Positions 15,212 through 23,285 of a DNA stretch of 38,382 bases are shown piece after piece. The translations under genes were made by a program, and so were the position numbers. How positions within the stretch are numbered: position 1 is the first letter of the stretch; each line of letters begins with the position of its first letter. The notes beneath the pieces are model-generated. The model made no database searches and was not told the DNA's origin. It worked only from the letters and a program-made list of their open reading frames with translations. This stretch comes from Fibrobacterales bacterium (GTDB lineage Bacteria > Fibrobacterota > Fibrobacteria > Fibrobacterales > Fibrobacteraceae): assembly GCA_025997455.1 (NCBI GenBank), contig BNUP01000006.1, positions 1 through 38,382 on the forward strand, written 5' to 3'.

Positions 15212-15814
15212 ATGAAAAAACTACCTCTTTTTTTGTGCCTCTCATTGGCAGTGCTTATGGTCGCAGGATGCGGCAAAACGGTTAAACGAGTCGGCTCCGA
15301 CTCCACAATCGACCTTTCGGGCAACTGGAACGATACCGACTCTCGCCTCGTGGCAGAGGAAATGCTAAACGACTGCCTCACGCAAAGGTGGTATCAAAAC
15401 GCCCTTCAAGCCAAAAACGGTGAAGTTCCGACCATCGTAATCGGGCAAATTCGCAATTTAAGCACCGAGCACATCAACACCGGAACATTCATAAACGACA
15501 TCCAACGAATCCTTATAAATTCGGGAAAAGTTGAATTTGTGGCAAACGCGGAAGAGCGCACTCAACTGCGCGGCGAAATCAACGACCAACAGGGCAACGC
15601 CACAGACGAAACCGCCAAAGAACGCGGACAAGAAACCGCCGCCGACATAATGCTGACCGGCTCAATCAACTCAATAGTAGATCAATCGGGCGGCGAGCAG
15701 GTAAAATTCTACCAAATTGACCTCGAATTGACCAACCTCCAAAGCCATAAAAAACTTTGGATAGGCGATAAAAAAATCAAAAAACTCATCGATAAGAGTT
15801 CGCTGAAACTTTAA
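15212..15814 (+). CDS. LpoB-like lipoprotein (penicillin-binding protein activator family)
   Basis: About 200 residues. Signal peptide with lipobox LMVAGC, cysteine at residue 20, so probably anchored in the outer membrane. The mature part matches the LpoB/PF13036-type fold: acidic opening (DLSGNWNDTDSRLVAEEM), IVIGQIRNLSTEHINTGTFINDIQ, SGKVEFVANAEERTQLRGE, ADIMLTGSINSIVDQ and YQIDLELTNLQSHKKLWIGDKKI at the end. In E. coli LpoB stimulates PBP1b; here the partner is unknown. The ATG at 15212 is chosen because it starts the signal peptide. Confidence 0.8.
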   Translation: MKKLPLFLCLSLAVLMVAGCGKTVKRVGSDSTIDLSGNWNDTDSRLVAEEMLNDCLTQRWYQNALQAKNGEVPTIVIGQIRNLSTEHINTGTFINDIQRILINSGKVEFVANAEERTQLRGEINDQQGNATDETAKERGQETAADIMLTGSINSIVDQSGGEQVKFYQIDLELTNLQSHKKLWIGDKKIKKLIDKSSLKL

Positions 15815-15851
15815 CGGTTCGGGGTGCAACGCCCCTTTCAATTATAAAATT

Positions 15852-16364
15852 ATGGTTATAGATATAGCAGTTCTCTTTATCATCGCGGTCTTTTTCATAA
15901 TAGGCGTAATAGACGGTTTTATTGTGAGCGTGCTTGGACTGGCGGCTTGGTTGGTCGGCATAATTTCGGTATGGCTTTTCTCAGGAGTATTGGGTAGTTT
16001 GCTAGTGTCAAATGTATCCGATCTATCACCGCTTGTTGCACGCGTAATAGGCGGCATACTCGCCTTTCTTTTGCCTTTTATTTTAATATCCCTCGCATCG
16101 AGCATCATCGGTTTCTTCGTGAAAAAAGCCGCTCCGCTCCGCTTTGTAAATCGCTTGCTCGGCGGTGCGTTTGGAATTGTAAAAGGTCTTGCAGTTTCGT
16201 TAGTCCTTTTAACTGTGGTTCACATATTGCCGGTTCAAGGCTCATTAAAAATTGCAAGAGATTATTCCACCGCATATTCAATTTACAAATCAATTCCTTT
16301 TGCCGAATTATGGGACGAATTCAAACCCGCCTTGCCTACGCAATCGCCACCTTCTTCGGTGTAG
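15852..16364 (+). CDS. cvpA: CvpA family membrane protein
   Basis: A 170-residue protein with four hydrophobic segments, starting right after a short N-terminus (IDIAVLFIIAVFFIIGVIDGF). It has the CvpA-type pattern GxIDGFIxSxLGLAAWLVGI near the start and RFVNRLLGGAFGIVKGLAVSL before the last helix. CvpA proteins are inner-membrane proteins linked to envelope stress and colicin V production. The end overlaps pgpA by 55 nt, so the two are probably co-transcribed. Confidence 0.8.
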   Translation: MVIDIAVLFIIAVFFIIGVIDGFIVSVLGLAAWLVGIISVWLFSGVLGSLLVSNVSDLSPLVARVIGGILAFLLPFILISLASSIIGFFVKKAAPLRFVNRLLGGAFGIVKGLAVSLVLLTVVHILPVQGSLKIARDYSTAYSIYKSIPFAELWDEFKPALPTQSPPSSV

Positions 16365-16903
16365 GCTACTGCCCCGTTGCAAGCGGCACTGCCGGTTCGC
16401 TCGCAACTCTGCCCGTTGCGTTTTTTTTGACCTTCTGCGGCGGGTTTCCCGCGCTTGTAGCCTTCACGGTTATAGTTTATATTGCAGGAACTTTTGCGAG
16501 CCGCGAGGTGTTAAAATATACCAATGCTCCCCCAATTAGCCCTGAGGGCGAAAAAAATGGGGGGAGTTTAAGCAAGGTTGTTAAGACCTTGCGAAAAGAG
16601 GGGGAGGCAGAAAATCACGATCCTTCAATTATAGTTATAGATGAAGTTGCGGGGCAAATGATACCTCTGACTTTTTTTTCCGTATTTACAGGCGTTGTGC
16701 AAACGGACTTCTTGCATTGGTGGCTCTGCATTGCACTCCCCTCCTTCTTGTTATTCCGTTTATTCGACATCACTAAACCCTTTCCTGCAAGTTATTTCGA
16801 TAAAAAAGTTCTAAATGCACACGGCGTTATGCTCGATGACATTGTCGCAGGGTTATACGCACTTTTGGTGATGGTGCTGTGGGTTGTGGTGAATAGGGTG
16901 TAG
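16310..16903 (+). CDS. pgpA: Phosphatidylglycerophosphatase A with a family B repeat in frame
   Basis: PgpA removes phosphate from phosphatidylglycerophosphate in phospholipid synthesis at the inner membrane. Motifs fit: GVGYCPVASGTAGSLATLP, IVIDEVAGQMIPL, FRLFDITKPFPASYFDKK and HGVMLDDIVAGLYA near the C-terminus, with hydrophobic helices between. At residues about 74-99, just before the DPSIIVIDEVAGQ motif, the protein has an extra Lys/Glu/Gly-rich loop (SPEGEKNGGSLSKVVKTLRK within it). It is encoded by the family B palindromic repeat at 16529-16604 and has no counterpart in the family as I know it. All catalytic motifs remain, so the enzyme could still work. Confidence 0.88.
   Translation: MGRIQTRLAYAIATFFGVGYCPVASGTAGSLATLPVAFFLTFCGGFPALVAFTVIVYIAGTFASREVLKYTNAPPISPEGEKNGGSLSKVVKTLRKEGEAENHDPSIIVIDEVAGQMIPLTFFSVFTGVVQTDFLHWWLCIALPSFLLFRLFDITKPFPASYFDKKVLNAHGVMLDDIVAGLYALLVMVLWVVVNRV
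16529..16604 (+). repeat. Family B structured repeat within pgpA coding sequence
   Basis: CCCCC, AATTAGCCCTGAGGGC, AATGGGGGG, a hairpin CAAGGTTGTTAAGACCTTG, then GAGGGGGAGG. Order and spacing match the intergenic copies at 2107-2187 and 38287-38363. The second hairpin has a third, unrelated but paired sequence. The open reading frame runs straight through. Confidence 0.75.
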
Positions 16904-16971
16904 GGTGTGGCAACCCTTGCACCGCCGAGTTCCCTACACCCCACACCCCACACCCCATTTTTCTATATTCC
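16904..16971 (+). promoter_or_regulatory. Heptamer repeats and promoter-like TATATTCC before the 16984 gene
   Basis: TTGCACCGCCGAGTT (16917-16931) is followed by CCCACAC-type 7-bp repeats and TTTTTCTATATTCCC. The TATATTCC core (16964-16971) ends 12 nt before the ATG. The repeat tract lengthens the distance between the two blocks compared with the copy at 15178. Confidence 0.45.
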
Positions 16972-16983
16972 CTTCTTCGCACT

Positions 16984-18597
16984 ATGAATAGCCACAACCT
17001 CCAATCCGTTTCCTCACACCTAAAACTTGCACCCGGCTCATTTTTAAGCAGCCTGCGCTCGCGATTCACAAAAAAGAGCGGGTTAATTCAAAATACGAAA
17101 ATACTCGGCGAAATATGCGAGGAAATTTTGAAACCCGAACGAATCAAAAAATATCTCTCGGAAAAAACGGAATGGGAGCGGTTGGTTTTGCACTTAATCT
17201 ATGCAAGCGGAACTCGCGGTGTGCACTTTGCCGAACTGCAATCTAACTTTGAAATTCCCCCGAAAATCATAGCGGATTTTTTAACCGAGGCGGCAAATGA
17301 AATGCTTATCTGGCACGCCAAAAGCAAACGAACTGTGGAAACCGACCACATTCACCAATACATATATTTTGGATTCACCGATTTTTACAATTTATTTGAA
17401 AACGGAAATTTTTTAACAACTGCCGAAGTCCCCGAAAATAATTCTTGGATTTCTAACGGTCGCCTTGCCGAGTGGCATTTAATTTCAATACTCGCAATGT
17501 CGCAAATCGGCAAATTCTCGGTAAAAAAAGACAACTACTTCACGCACTGGACTATCAAATATTTATCGAGAATTTTAGCAAGACACAAATCGATGGATGC
17601 TTCACTTGCCGAAGACGAAACTCATCTCCTGTTCGCATTTTTAATCGACGAAAAATGGCTTTTACGAAATGAAGGAGACGGCGAACTCCGCCCCTCCGCC
17701 ACCGCCTACGAATTTTTGCAAAAAAACGGCTTTCGCTTATACAGCGAACTTCTGTTTTGGTGGGAACGCGAACGATTCCGTAACAAAGACGACTTAAAAA
17801 CTCTTCTCAAATTTTTTGAAAAACCGGTGGATTCTCTCACTGCGGCTCGGCTTTTCTGGGCTTTTGATACCCGCTCGCGCCTGCCGAAAGATTCAAATAT
17901 AACTTGGGCTATGCTCCCCCGCCCGCTCCGCGAACTCTATTTGCTCGGCATACTAAAAGCCTCCGCAAACAAAAAAAAGGTATTCTCTTTTGAACTATCC
18001 GAACTCGGCGAAGATGTGATTTTCGGCAAGCATTACGAGAAATTTGAAGTTCCAATCTGCTCGTGCAGTTCCAATTTTGAATGGCTTATGTCCATTTCAA
18101 ACGGCGCACTCAAACTATTCCAAATAGCCTGCTTTGCCCAAGTGAAAAACGATGAAGAACCTCTGCGATTCGTGATAAATCGCGAAAGTTTTTTTGAGGG
18201 CTTGCGCTCACAACTCCCCAAAGGTTATGTGGAAGATTTTATCGCTTGGAATTTGCAATCGCAAAATGTTGCCGCCACGCTAAACGATTGGAACGAAATA
18301 TTCAACATTTCAACCATAGACACGGTGCGTTTATTAAAAATTCGCAACGCCAACCGACTCAAAGAACTCTCGGAATATAAACCGTTTTTGGAATGCGTGG
18401 AGGAGAGTATCCCAAACTACGGCTTTGTAATAAAGCAGGAATGCGAACAAAAAGTCCGCAGTATTTTAAGCCACTTCTCGCTGAATCCCGCTCCTCCCGC
18501 ACTTCATTTTTCTGCTACCCATCTCGGCACGCTCGCAGGCACGGAAAACTATAAAGTCCCGTTCCCAAGTGTAGATAGCAACGAAGTGTTGTTCTAA
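16984..18597 (+). CDS. Uncharacterised 537-residue protein, weakly like XPB-helicase-associated domain proteins
   Basis: No signal peptide or membrane segment; rich in Trp, Phe, Leu and charged residues. An N-terminal winged-helix-like stretch (RLVLHLIYASGTRGVHFAELQ, then IPPKIIADFLTEAANEMLIW) suggests nucleic acid binding. The C-terminal pattern LNDWNEIFNISTIDTVRLLKIRNANRLKEL ... NYGFVIKQECEQKVRSIL resembles the domain found beside XPB/Ssl2-like helicases (Helicase_C_3 family). No helicase Walker motifs are present, so this would be an accessory domain without a motor. The assignment is tentative. The stop TAA (18595-18597) is supplied by a truncated family A repeat, so the natural C-terminus may have been altered. 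Confidence 0.65.
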   Translation: MNSHNLQSVSSHLKLAPGSFLSSLRSRFTKKSGLIQNTKILGEICEEILKPERIKKYLSEKTEWERLVLHLIYASGTRGVHFAELQSNFEIPPKIIADFLTEAANEMLIWHAKSKRTVETDHIHQYIYFGFTDFYNLFENGNFLTTAEVPENNSWISNGRLAEWHLISILAMSQIGKFSVKKDNYFTHWTIKYLSRILARHKSMDASLAEDETHLLFAFLIDEKWLLRNEGDGELRPSATAYEFLQKNGFRLYSELLFWWERERFRNKDDLKTLLKFFEKPVDSLTAARLFWAFDTRSRLPKDSNITWAMLPRPLRELYLLGILKASANKKKVFSFELSELGEDVIFGKHYEKFEVPICSCSSNFEWLMSISNGALKLFQIACFAQVKNDEEPLRFVINRESFFEGLRSQLPKGYVEDFIAWNLQSQNVAATLNDWNEIFNISTIDTVRLLKIRNANRLKELSEYKPFLECVEESIPNYGFVIKQECEQKVRSILSHFSLNPAPPALHFSATHLGTLAGTENYKVPFPSVDSNEVLF

Positions 18598-18957
18598 AAA
18601 CTCAAATCTGTGGAATTGTGTTACAAAGAGAGTTTTTAGAGGTTTCCTAAGGTAACCACTATTAACCTCATAAGAGGTTGGTAGAGGTTACTAAGCGACA
18701 TGGGCGAACTGCGTTTTTTATGCGAATTTGAGTAGTTCGCCGTCGTCTCTAAAAACTCAAATCTGTGAAATTGTGTTACAAAGAGAGTTTTTAGAGGTTT
18801 CCTAAGGTAACCACTATTAACCTCATAAGAGGTTGGTAGAGGTTACCAAGCGACATGGGCGAACTGCGTTTTTTATGCGAATTTGAGTAGTTCGCCGTCG
18901 TCTCTAAAAACTCAAATCTGTGGAATTGTGTTACAAAGAGAGTTTTTAGAGGTTTCC
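18593..18957 (+). repeat. Family A repeat array: one truncated and two full tandem copies
   Basis: A truncated copy (about 18593-18647, hairpin 1 only) is followed by TAA, a full 152-bp copy (18651-18802), TAA, and a second full 152-bp copy (18806-18957). The period is 155 bp. The two full copies differ at only a few positions and are the same length as the copy in hsdR. The array lies exactly between the ends of two convergent genes: its left end provides the stop codon of the upstream gene and its right edge abuts the stop codon of the histidine kinase. Confidence 0.9.
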
Positions 18958-19809
18958 TTAAGCGATTGGCAACTTTATCCTAACCGTTGTTCCTTCGCCA
19001 ACCTTGCTCTCAACCTTAATCTCGCCCTCGTGCAAATCCACAATTTTTTTCACAATTGCAAGACCGAGCCCCGTTCCCTGCTCTTTTGTGGTGAAAAACG
19101 GAGTGAAAATATTTTCCAAATTTTCGGGACTAATTCCCTTACCGGTATCAGTAATTTTAATCTCGGCAAAATCTCCGCTACTTTTCAAAACACCCGCTAC
19201 TCCCCCACTGCCTGCAACGCCCGAACTGTTAGAAATCTCAACAAAAATTTTACCCTCGCCTTCTATCGCCTGAATTGCATTTATGAGCAGATTTAGTAAA
19301 ACCTGTTGCAACCGCTCGCCGTCAATTTCCGCTGTCAAATGAACTGCGGGAAACATCCTCTCAATTGCAATCTTCTTTTTTTCCTTCTCAATTTCAATCT
19401 CCGCGTGCGCCAAAATTGCATCTGCCCATGCGACCAAATCCGTGCTCTGTTTCTGTAAATTTGTCTTGCGGGTATAAACCAAAAGATTACTCACAATTTT
19501 ATTCAAACTCGAAATCCCGCCTATAATTTTATCCACATATTTTCGCTTTGGGTCTTCGGGAGGAATACTCCGTGCAAGCAAACTCGCATAACCGCCAATA
19601 CCGCCGAGAGGATTTCTTATTTCGTGCGCCACAGTCGCCGCCATTTCACCGAGTGCGGAGAGAACTCGACTCTGCTGAACTTCTTCCTGCATTTTTTTCA
19701 ACTGCTCGGTCTGCAACTCAAGCGCCTTATACGCAATTTCCAACTCTCCGGACTGTGCCAAAAAGCGTTCCATCACCGTGGCTAATTCTTGAAATTGTTC
19801 GTTTTCCAT
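18958..19809 (-). CDS. Cytoplasmic sensor histidine kinase (NtrB/FlrB-like)
   Basis: 283 residues: coiled-coil N-terminus (about 5-50, ELEIAYKALELQTEQLKKMQ), HisKA domain with phospho-acceptor His62 (VAHEIRNPLGGIGGY), and an ATPase domain with the N box (LLNLLINAIQAI), G1 (ITDTGKGI), F (FTPFFTTKEQ) and G2 (GTGLGLAIVKKI). There are no membrane segments or PAS domain. It resembles kinases that phosphorylate sigma-54 activators, and rpoN is in the window, but no response regulator is. Last gene of a three-gene operon with the coiled-coil and TPR proteins. The stop codon touches the family A array. Confidence 0.88.
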   Translation of the reverse strand: MENEQFQELATVMERFLAQSGELEIAYKALELQTEQLKKMQEEVQQSRVLSALGEMAATVAHEIRNPLGGIGGYASLLARSIPPEDPKRKYVDKIIGGISSLNKIVSNLLVYTRKTNLQKQSTDLVAWADAILAHAEIEIEKEKKKIAIERMFPAVHLTAEIDGERLQQVLLNLLINAIQAIEGEGKIFVEISNSSGVAGSGGVAGVLKSSGDFAEIKITDTGKGISPENLENIFTPFFTTKEQGTGLGLAIVKKIVDLHEGEIKVESKVGEGTTVRIKLPIA

Positions 19810-19838
19810 TAAAAAAAATTATCTCAAATTCTTATTGT

Positions 19839-20237
19839 TTATCTCAACGCCCTCATAGCATTCAGGCGATTTTGCGTTTGCGAATGTTGGTCAAACCTTT
19901 GAATCATCGCCTCGTCTTGCGAACGGAGTTTCAGCACCAAATTTTCTATCTCGCCTATTATATCATCTATCTTAGCGGATTCCATCGGAAAATTCACCGA
20001 CATTTCGCTTTTGTTTTCTATCCATTCATTTACAACAGGTGCATTTTGTGCGTGCTCATTTTTTACCTTATCTAACAAAATATTTTTCTCGTTCAACAAA
20101 TCCATAGCCTCTGCCATCGCGTTTGAACTATCCAACTTCTGCAACAATTGAGATTGCAAATCGTTTATCTGCTCATATATATTCAATTGCACACTCAAAC
20201 TATTCAACAGTTTTTCGCAGAGTTCTATGTGTTTCAT
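19839..20237 (-). CDS. Small coiled-coil protein, possibly FlgN-like
   Basis: 132 residues, nearly all helical (LCEKLLNSLSVQLNIYEQIN; IDDIIGEIENLVLKLRSQDE) with a C-terminus QNRLNAMRALR. FlgN-type flagellar chaperones share this size and helical pattern, but no diagnostic motif is visible and no flagellar gene lies in the window. It is 7 nt after the TPR gene and 29 nt before the kinase gene, so the three are probably co-expressed. Function unknown. Confidence 0.65.
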   Translation of the reverse strand: MKHIELCEKLLNSLSVQLNIYEQINDLQSQLLQKLDSSNAMAEAMDLLNEKNILLDKVKNEHAQNAPVVNEWIENKSEMSVNFPMESAKIDDIIGEIENLVLKLRSQDEAMIQRFDQHSQTQNRLNAMRALR

Positions 20238-20244
20238 AAAAGCC

Positions 20245-22197
20245 TCATTTTTTCAAAACCCCTTGATTACTCTCCTGCCAAATTGCATCGTCCTTATATA
20301 ATTTCGCTTGGTCTGCCCAATAATTTCCGCTGTAGTTCTTAATCAACTTATCGTAAGAACGCACGGATTCCGCGTAATTTCCCTGCTTACGAAACACATT
20401 CCCAATTTGAAACAACGCCCAAGGAACAAGCACCGTATCTTTCTGCTGTTCCATTGCCTTATTGTAATACTCAAGAGCCATCGCCCAATTTTGCGAGAGA
20501 AAACTCAAGTCTCCGAGTTCGTAAATCGCCTTTCGGCAAGGGTCGTTTGTGTTTTGCGGGCAGTCTTCAACAATATCTTTATAAGTTTGAATCGCATTCG
20601 GCGAGTCTTGCAATTTCAAATAAAGTTTCGCCAACTTCAAACGCAACTCATTTTTCTTAACCTTATCGGGTTCAGCATCAATAGCCTTTTTCAAAATGTC
20701 GGGCGAACCGCTGTCGGGTTTATATTGAGTTGCAATTTCTGCGGCAAGAGATTTTTTCTGTGCATCGGAAGGTCCCAATTTTCCATCGGTTTTAACGCTG
20801 TCGAGCGTGCCGTAAGCCTCCCCGAATTCCGTCTTTTTAACTTGACTCGTCGCCAAAATATAAGCGATTGCGCTCTTATACGGCTCGGCTATCGGCTCCT
20901 GCAAAACCGAACTCGCAAGTGCAATTACCTTATCGTGCAATTCCAAATACTGATAAAGCGAAAGTAAATTATACGCCGCCGCCATTGCATTCGGCGTGCT
21001 CGGAAATTTTTGTCTCGTTTCCTGCAAAGCATCTATCGCCGATTGAAAGGATTTTTTCTGTATTAAATTCAGCGATTTTTGCAAGTCCGCACTGCCTGCC
21101 TCTGTTGTAGATGCAAATGCAAAATTTTGCCCGTATTCGGTCGCCACAATTTTTTCGGGACCCACCGTTAGAGGCTTATTTTTGAGTGACTCCAAATATG
21201 CGGCAATTGAATCCTGTTTTTTCTTTTCCTCCGCTTTTTGACAACTCTCCAAACTGTTACATTCGTAAGAGTTTGAAGATTTATTAACCGCCGCACTTTC
21301 GCTTGATTTGCCGCTCGTTGAACTGCTGCTCTTGCCGCTTGCAACCTCCGTACCCGCACCGCCTAACCTTGCAATTCTGTCTTTCACCTCTTGCTTTCCG
21401 CTTGGGCTTTGGGTGAGTTCCAAATACTTCTTGTAATATGAAATTGCCTTTTGCTTATCGCCCTTTTGTTCATAAATTCTACCGAGATAATAGTTTGCAT
21501 TAAAACCTTTTTCGGGGTAATCAAAACTTTTATTGAAATTGATAATCGCATTTTCGGGGTCGTTCAAACTGTATCGTGCAACACCCGCATAATAAAATGC
21601 ACCCGGATTCCCCGGTTCTTTTTTCAAAACCTCACGCCAATTTTTCAGAGCATCATTCCATTTCTTTTGCTCTGTTGCCGCAAGCCCAGCCTTAAATTCG
21701 GGACTATCATAAGAGAATTTCCCTTTCTGCACCGAAGGTACGGGAGCAGGTGCAGGTGTTGTTGCGGGGGCAGGTGCTTTGGTTGTTCCGAGCAAAACCC
21801 CAATTCTGTCTTGTGCTTTATCTTTCTGTTCTTTATTTCCAATCTCCGATAACTTGCGCCAAGCCGCAACAGCCTTATCTTTTTGTCCCAAGCCTTCTTG
21901 TGCCTCTGCCTCGCCTTCCACTGCCTTTGTAAGTTTTGGATTATTCTTCTGTGCGAGTTGAAAATTATCGATCGCTAATTTATATTCCTTTAATTTGAGG
22001 CGAACCTGCCCCGCTCCAATATAAGCCTCTGCATTATTTTTGTCCTGTGCCAAAATTGCCCTGTATTCGTCAAGTGCCTCCTTATTCTTCCCCTGACTTG
22101 CCAAATTTTGAGCCTGCACAAGCCGTGCACTCTGTGCATTCTGTGCCGACACCGTCGAAAAAAGAAAAATAAACGCGATTAAAAAAATACGAAACAT
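20245..22197 (-). CDS. Exported TPR-repeat protein
   Basis: 650 residues with an N-terminal signal peptide (MFRIFLIAFIFLFSTVSAQ). Tetratricopeptide repeats in the first 280 residues (ALDEYRAILAQDKNNAEAYI, AIDNFQLAQKNNPKLTKAV, AIINFNKSFDYPEKGFNANY) are followed by a Ser-rich linker with CNSLESCQKAEEKKKQD, then a second TPR block (about 370-640). The layout suggests a periplasmic scaffold. First gene of its operon; TACATTTC on the minus strand (22203-22210) ends 5 nt before the ATG. Confidence 0.85.
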   Translation of the reverse strand: MFRIFLIAFIFLFSTVSAQNAQSARLVQAQNLASQGKNKEALDEYRAILAQDKNNAEAYIGAGQVRLKLKEYKLAIDNFQLAQKNNPKLTKAVEGEAEAQEGLGQKDKAVAAWRKLSEIGNKEQKDKAQDRIGVLLGTTKAPAPATTPAPAPVPSVQKGKFSYDSPEFKAGLAATEQKKWNDALKNWREVLKKEPGNPGAFYYAGVARYSLNDPENAIINFNKSFDYPEKGFNANYYLGRIYEQKGDKQKAISYYKKYLELTQSPSGKQEVKDRIARLGGAGTEVASGKSSSSTSGKSSESAAVNKSSNSYECNSLESCQKAEEKKKQDSIAAYLESLKNKPLTVGPEKIVATEYGQNFAFASTTEAGSADLQKSLNLIQKKSFQSAIDALQETRQKFPSTPNAMAAAYNLLSLYQYLELHDKVIALASSVLQEPIAEPYKSAIAYILATSQVKKTEFGEAYGTLDSVKTDGKLGPSDAQKKSLAAEIATQYKPDSGSPDILKKAIDAEPDKVKKNELRLKLAKLYLKLQDSPNAIQTYKDIVEDCPQNTNDPCRKAIYELGDLSFLSQNWAMALEYYNKAMEQQKDTVLVPWALFQIGNVFRKQGNYAESVRSYDKLIKNYSGNYWADQAKLYKDDAIWQESNQGVLKK

Positions 22198-22202
22198 CAG
22201 GG

Positions 22203-22210
22203 GAAATGTA
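22203..22210 (-). promoter_or_regulatory. Promoter -7-like motif before the TPR gene
   Basis: Minus strand: TGCACCGCCAAGTTATTTTT, then CTACATTTCCCC and ATG. The TGCACC block is 21 nt before TACATT, exactly as upstream of the lpoB-like gene. The gap from TACATTTC to the ATG is 5 nt. Confidence 0.55.
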
Positions 22211-22224
22211 GAAAAATAACTTGG

Positions 22225-22400
22225 CGGTGCACATGTGGGGTATAGGGTGTGGCGTGTGGGGTGTAGGGAGTAAAGAGTAGAGAGTAGAGAGTAGAGAGTA
22301 GAGTTGAAAGTTGATAGTGGAGAGTGGAGAGTGGAATAACTTTACACTTTTCACTTTACACTTTCAACTCCTGCACTGCCGAGTTCCCCACACCCTACAC
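22225..22400. repeat. Degenerate 7-bp tandem repeats between divergent genes
   Basis: The spacer between the TPR and ppx genes is mostly heptamers that drift along the tract: GTGTGGG types (22235-22265), GTAGAGA (22276-22300), GAGTGGA (22318-22335), CACTTTA (22345-22365), then CCCACAC types (22386-22402). The phase is mostly kept across changes of unit sequence. Confidence 0.6.
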
Positions 22401-22430
22401 CCTAATCTGCACCGCAGCGTGCAAACTTTC

Positions 22431-22438
22431 TACCTTCC
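22431..22438 (+). promoter_or_regulatory. Promoter -7-like motif TACCTTCC before ppx
   Basis: TTTCTACCTTCCCC ends just before TA-ATG; the TACCTTCC core ends 4 nt before the start at 22443. No Shine-Dalgarno sequence is present. Confidence 0.5.
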
Positions 22439-22442
22439 CCTA

Positions 22443-23285
22443 ATGCCATTTTCTGCATTTCCGCACATTGCGTCAATAGACATAGGTAGTCACAGCACTA
22501 TACTTTTGGTCGCAAAAAAAAACGGCGATAACCTCCAAACCCTGTTTCAAAAAGTGGAAGTTTGCAGAATTGGAGAAGACTGTTTGGAAAAACTGAGTGA
22601 AATTTTGAATAGTTTCAGAGGTATTGCACACTCGCTTGGAGCGGAAATTAAGGCAGTTGCAATGACAGAGGCAACGAGAAAAGCCGAAAATCAAAATGAA
22701 ATTTTACAAGCAGTTGAAAAAGCGTTGTGGGTTAAGCCTCGCATAATAAGCGGTGAAGAAGAGGCTAAACTTTCGTATAAGGCGATTTCAAAAGTTTATG
22801 GCGAGGGTATTCTCTCGGTTGATGTTGGCGGAGGTTCCACCGAATTTGCAAACGGAAAAAATTATATCAGCGTTCCAGTCGGTGCACTTGCACTCTATAA
22901 AAAATTCGGCGCAATACCAAGCCCCGAATACAAAAAATGGACAAAGGAAACTTTTAAGGAAATGAATCTAAAACCGTTTGCAAAACGAGATACTTATTTT
23001 GTGGGCGGGACTGCAGTTGCACTTGGAATGCTCGTGCGAGATTTGAAAACTTTTGATGAAAAATTACTCGAAGGGCAAACTGTTTTCACCGCCGATATTG
23101 AGCGCGTTATAATTCACCTCAGTAACCTTTCCGCCGATTTGCGAAACACACTTCCGGGTTTAGAAAACGGTCGCGGCGATTTGATTATTTGCGGTTTATA
23201 TTGGATTCGCTCGCTTTGTGAAAAATTGAAAATTGACTCGATAAGAATTTCAACGCTGGGTTTAAGATTCGGGTTATTGTTGTGA
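22443..23285 (+). CDS. Ppx/GppA family phosphatase
   Basis: 280 residues of the actin-like ATPase fold used by exopolyphosphatase and pppGpp phosphohydrolase. Visible motifs: IASIDIGSHSTILLVAKK (phosphate 1 loop), AVAMTEATRKAEN, SGEEEAKLSYKAI, LSVDVGGGSTEFA (phosphate 2 loop) and VGGTAVALG. It lacks the C-terminal HD-like extension of E. coli Ppx (513 residues), as many short bacterial homologues do. It cleaves phosphoanhydrides of polyphosphate and/or pppGpp; which one cannot be told from sequence alone. The start at 22443 places the motif IDIGS near the N-terminus. First gene of a four-gene set. Confidence 0.85.
   Translation: MPFSAFPHIASIDIGSHSTILLVAKKNGDNLQTLFQKVEVCRIGEDCLEKLSEILNSFRGIAHSLGAEIKAVAMTEATRKAENQNEILQAVEKALWVKPRIISGEEEAKLSYKAISKVYGEGILSVDVGGGSTEFANGKNYISVPVGALALYKKFGAIPSPEYKKWTKETFKEMNLKPFAKRDTYFVGGTAVALGMLVRDLKTFDEKLLEGQTVFTADIERVIIHLSNLSADLRNTLPGLENGRGDLIICGLYWIRSLCEKLKIDSIRISTLGLRFGLLL

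Noticed and set aside
18593..18957. Integron attC-like array
   Set aside because: Regular 155-bp repeats with hairpins suggested attC sites, but there are no gene cassettes between units, no integrase, and the copies include one inside hsdR with a target duplication.
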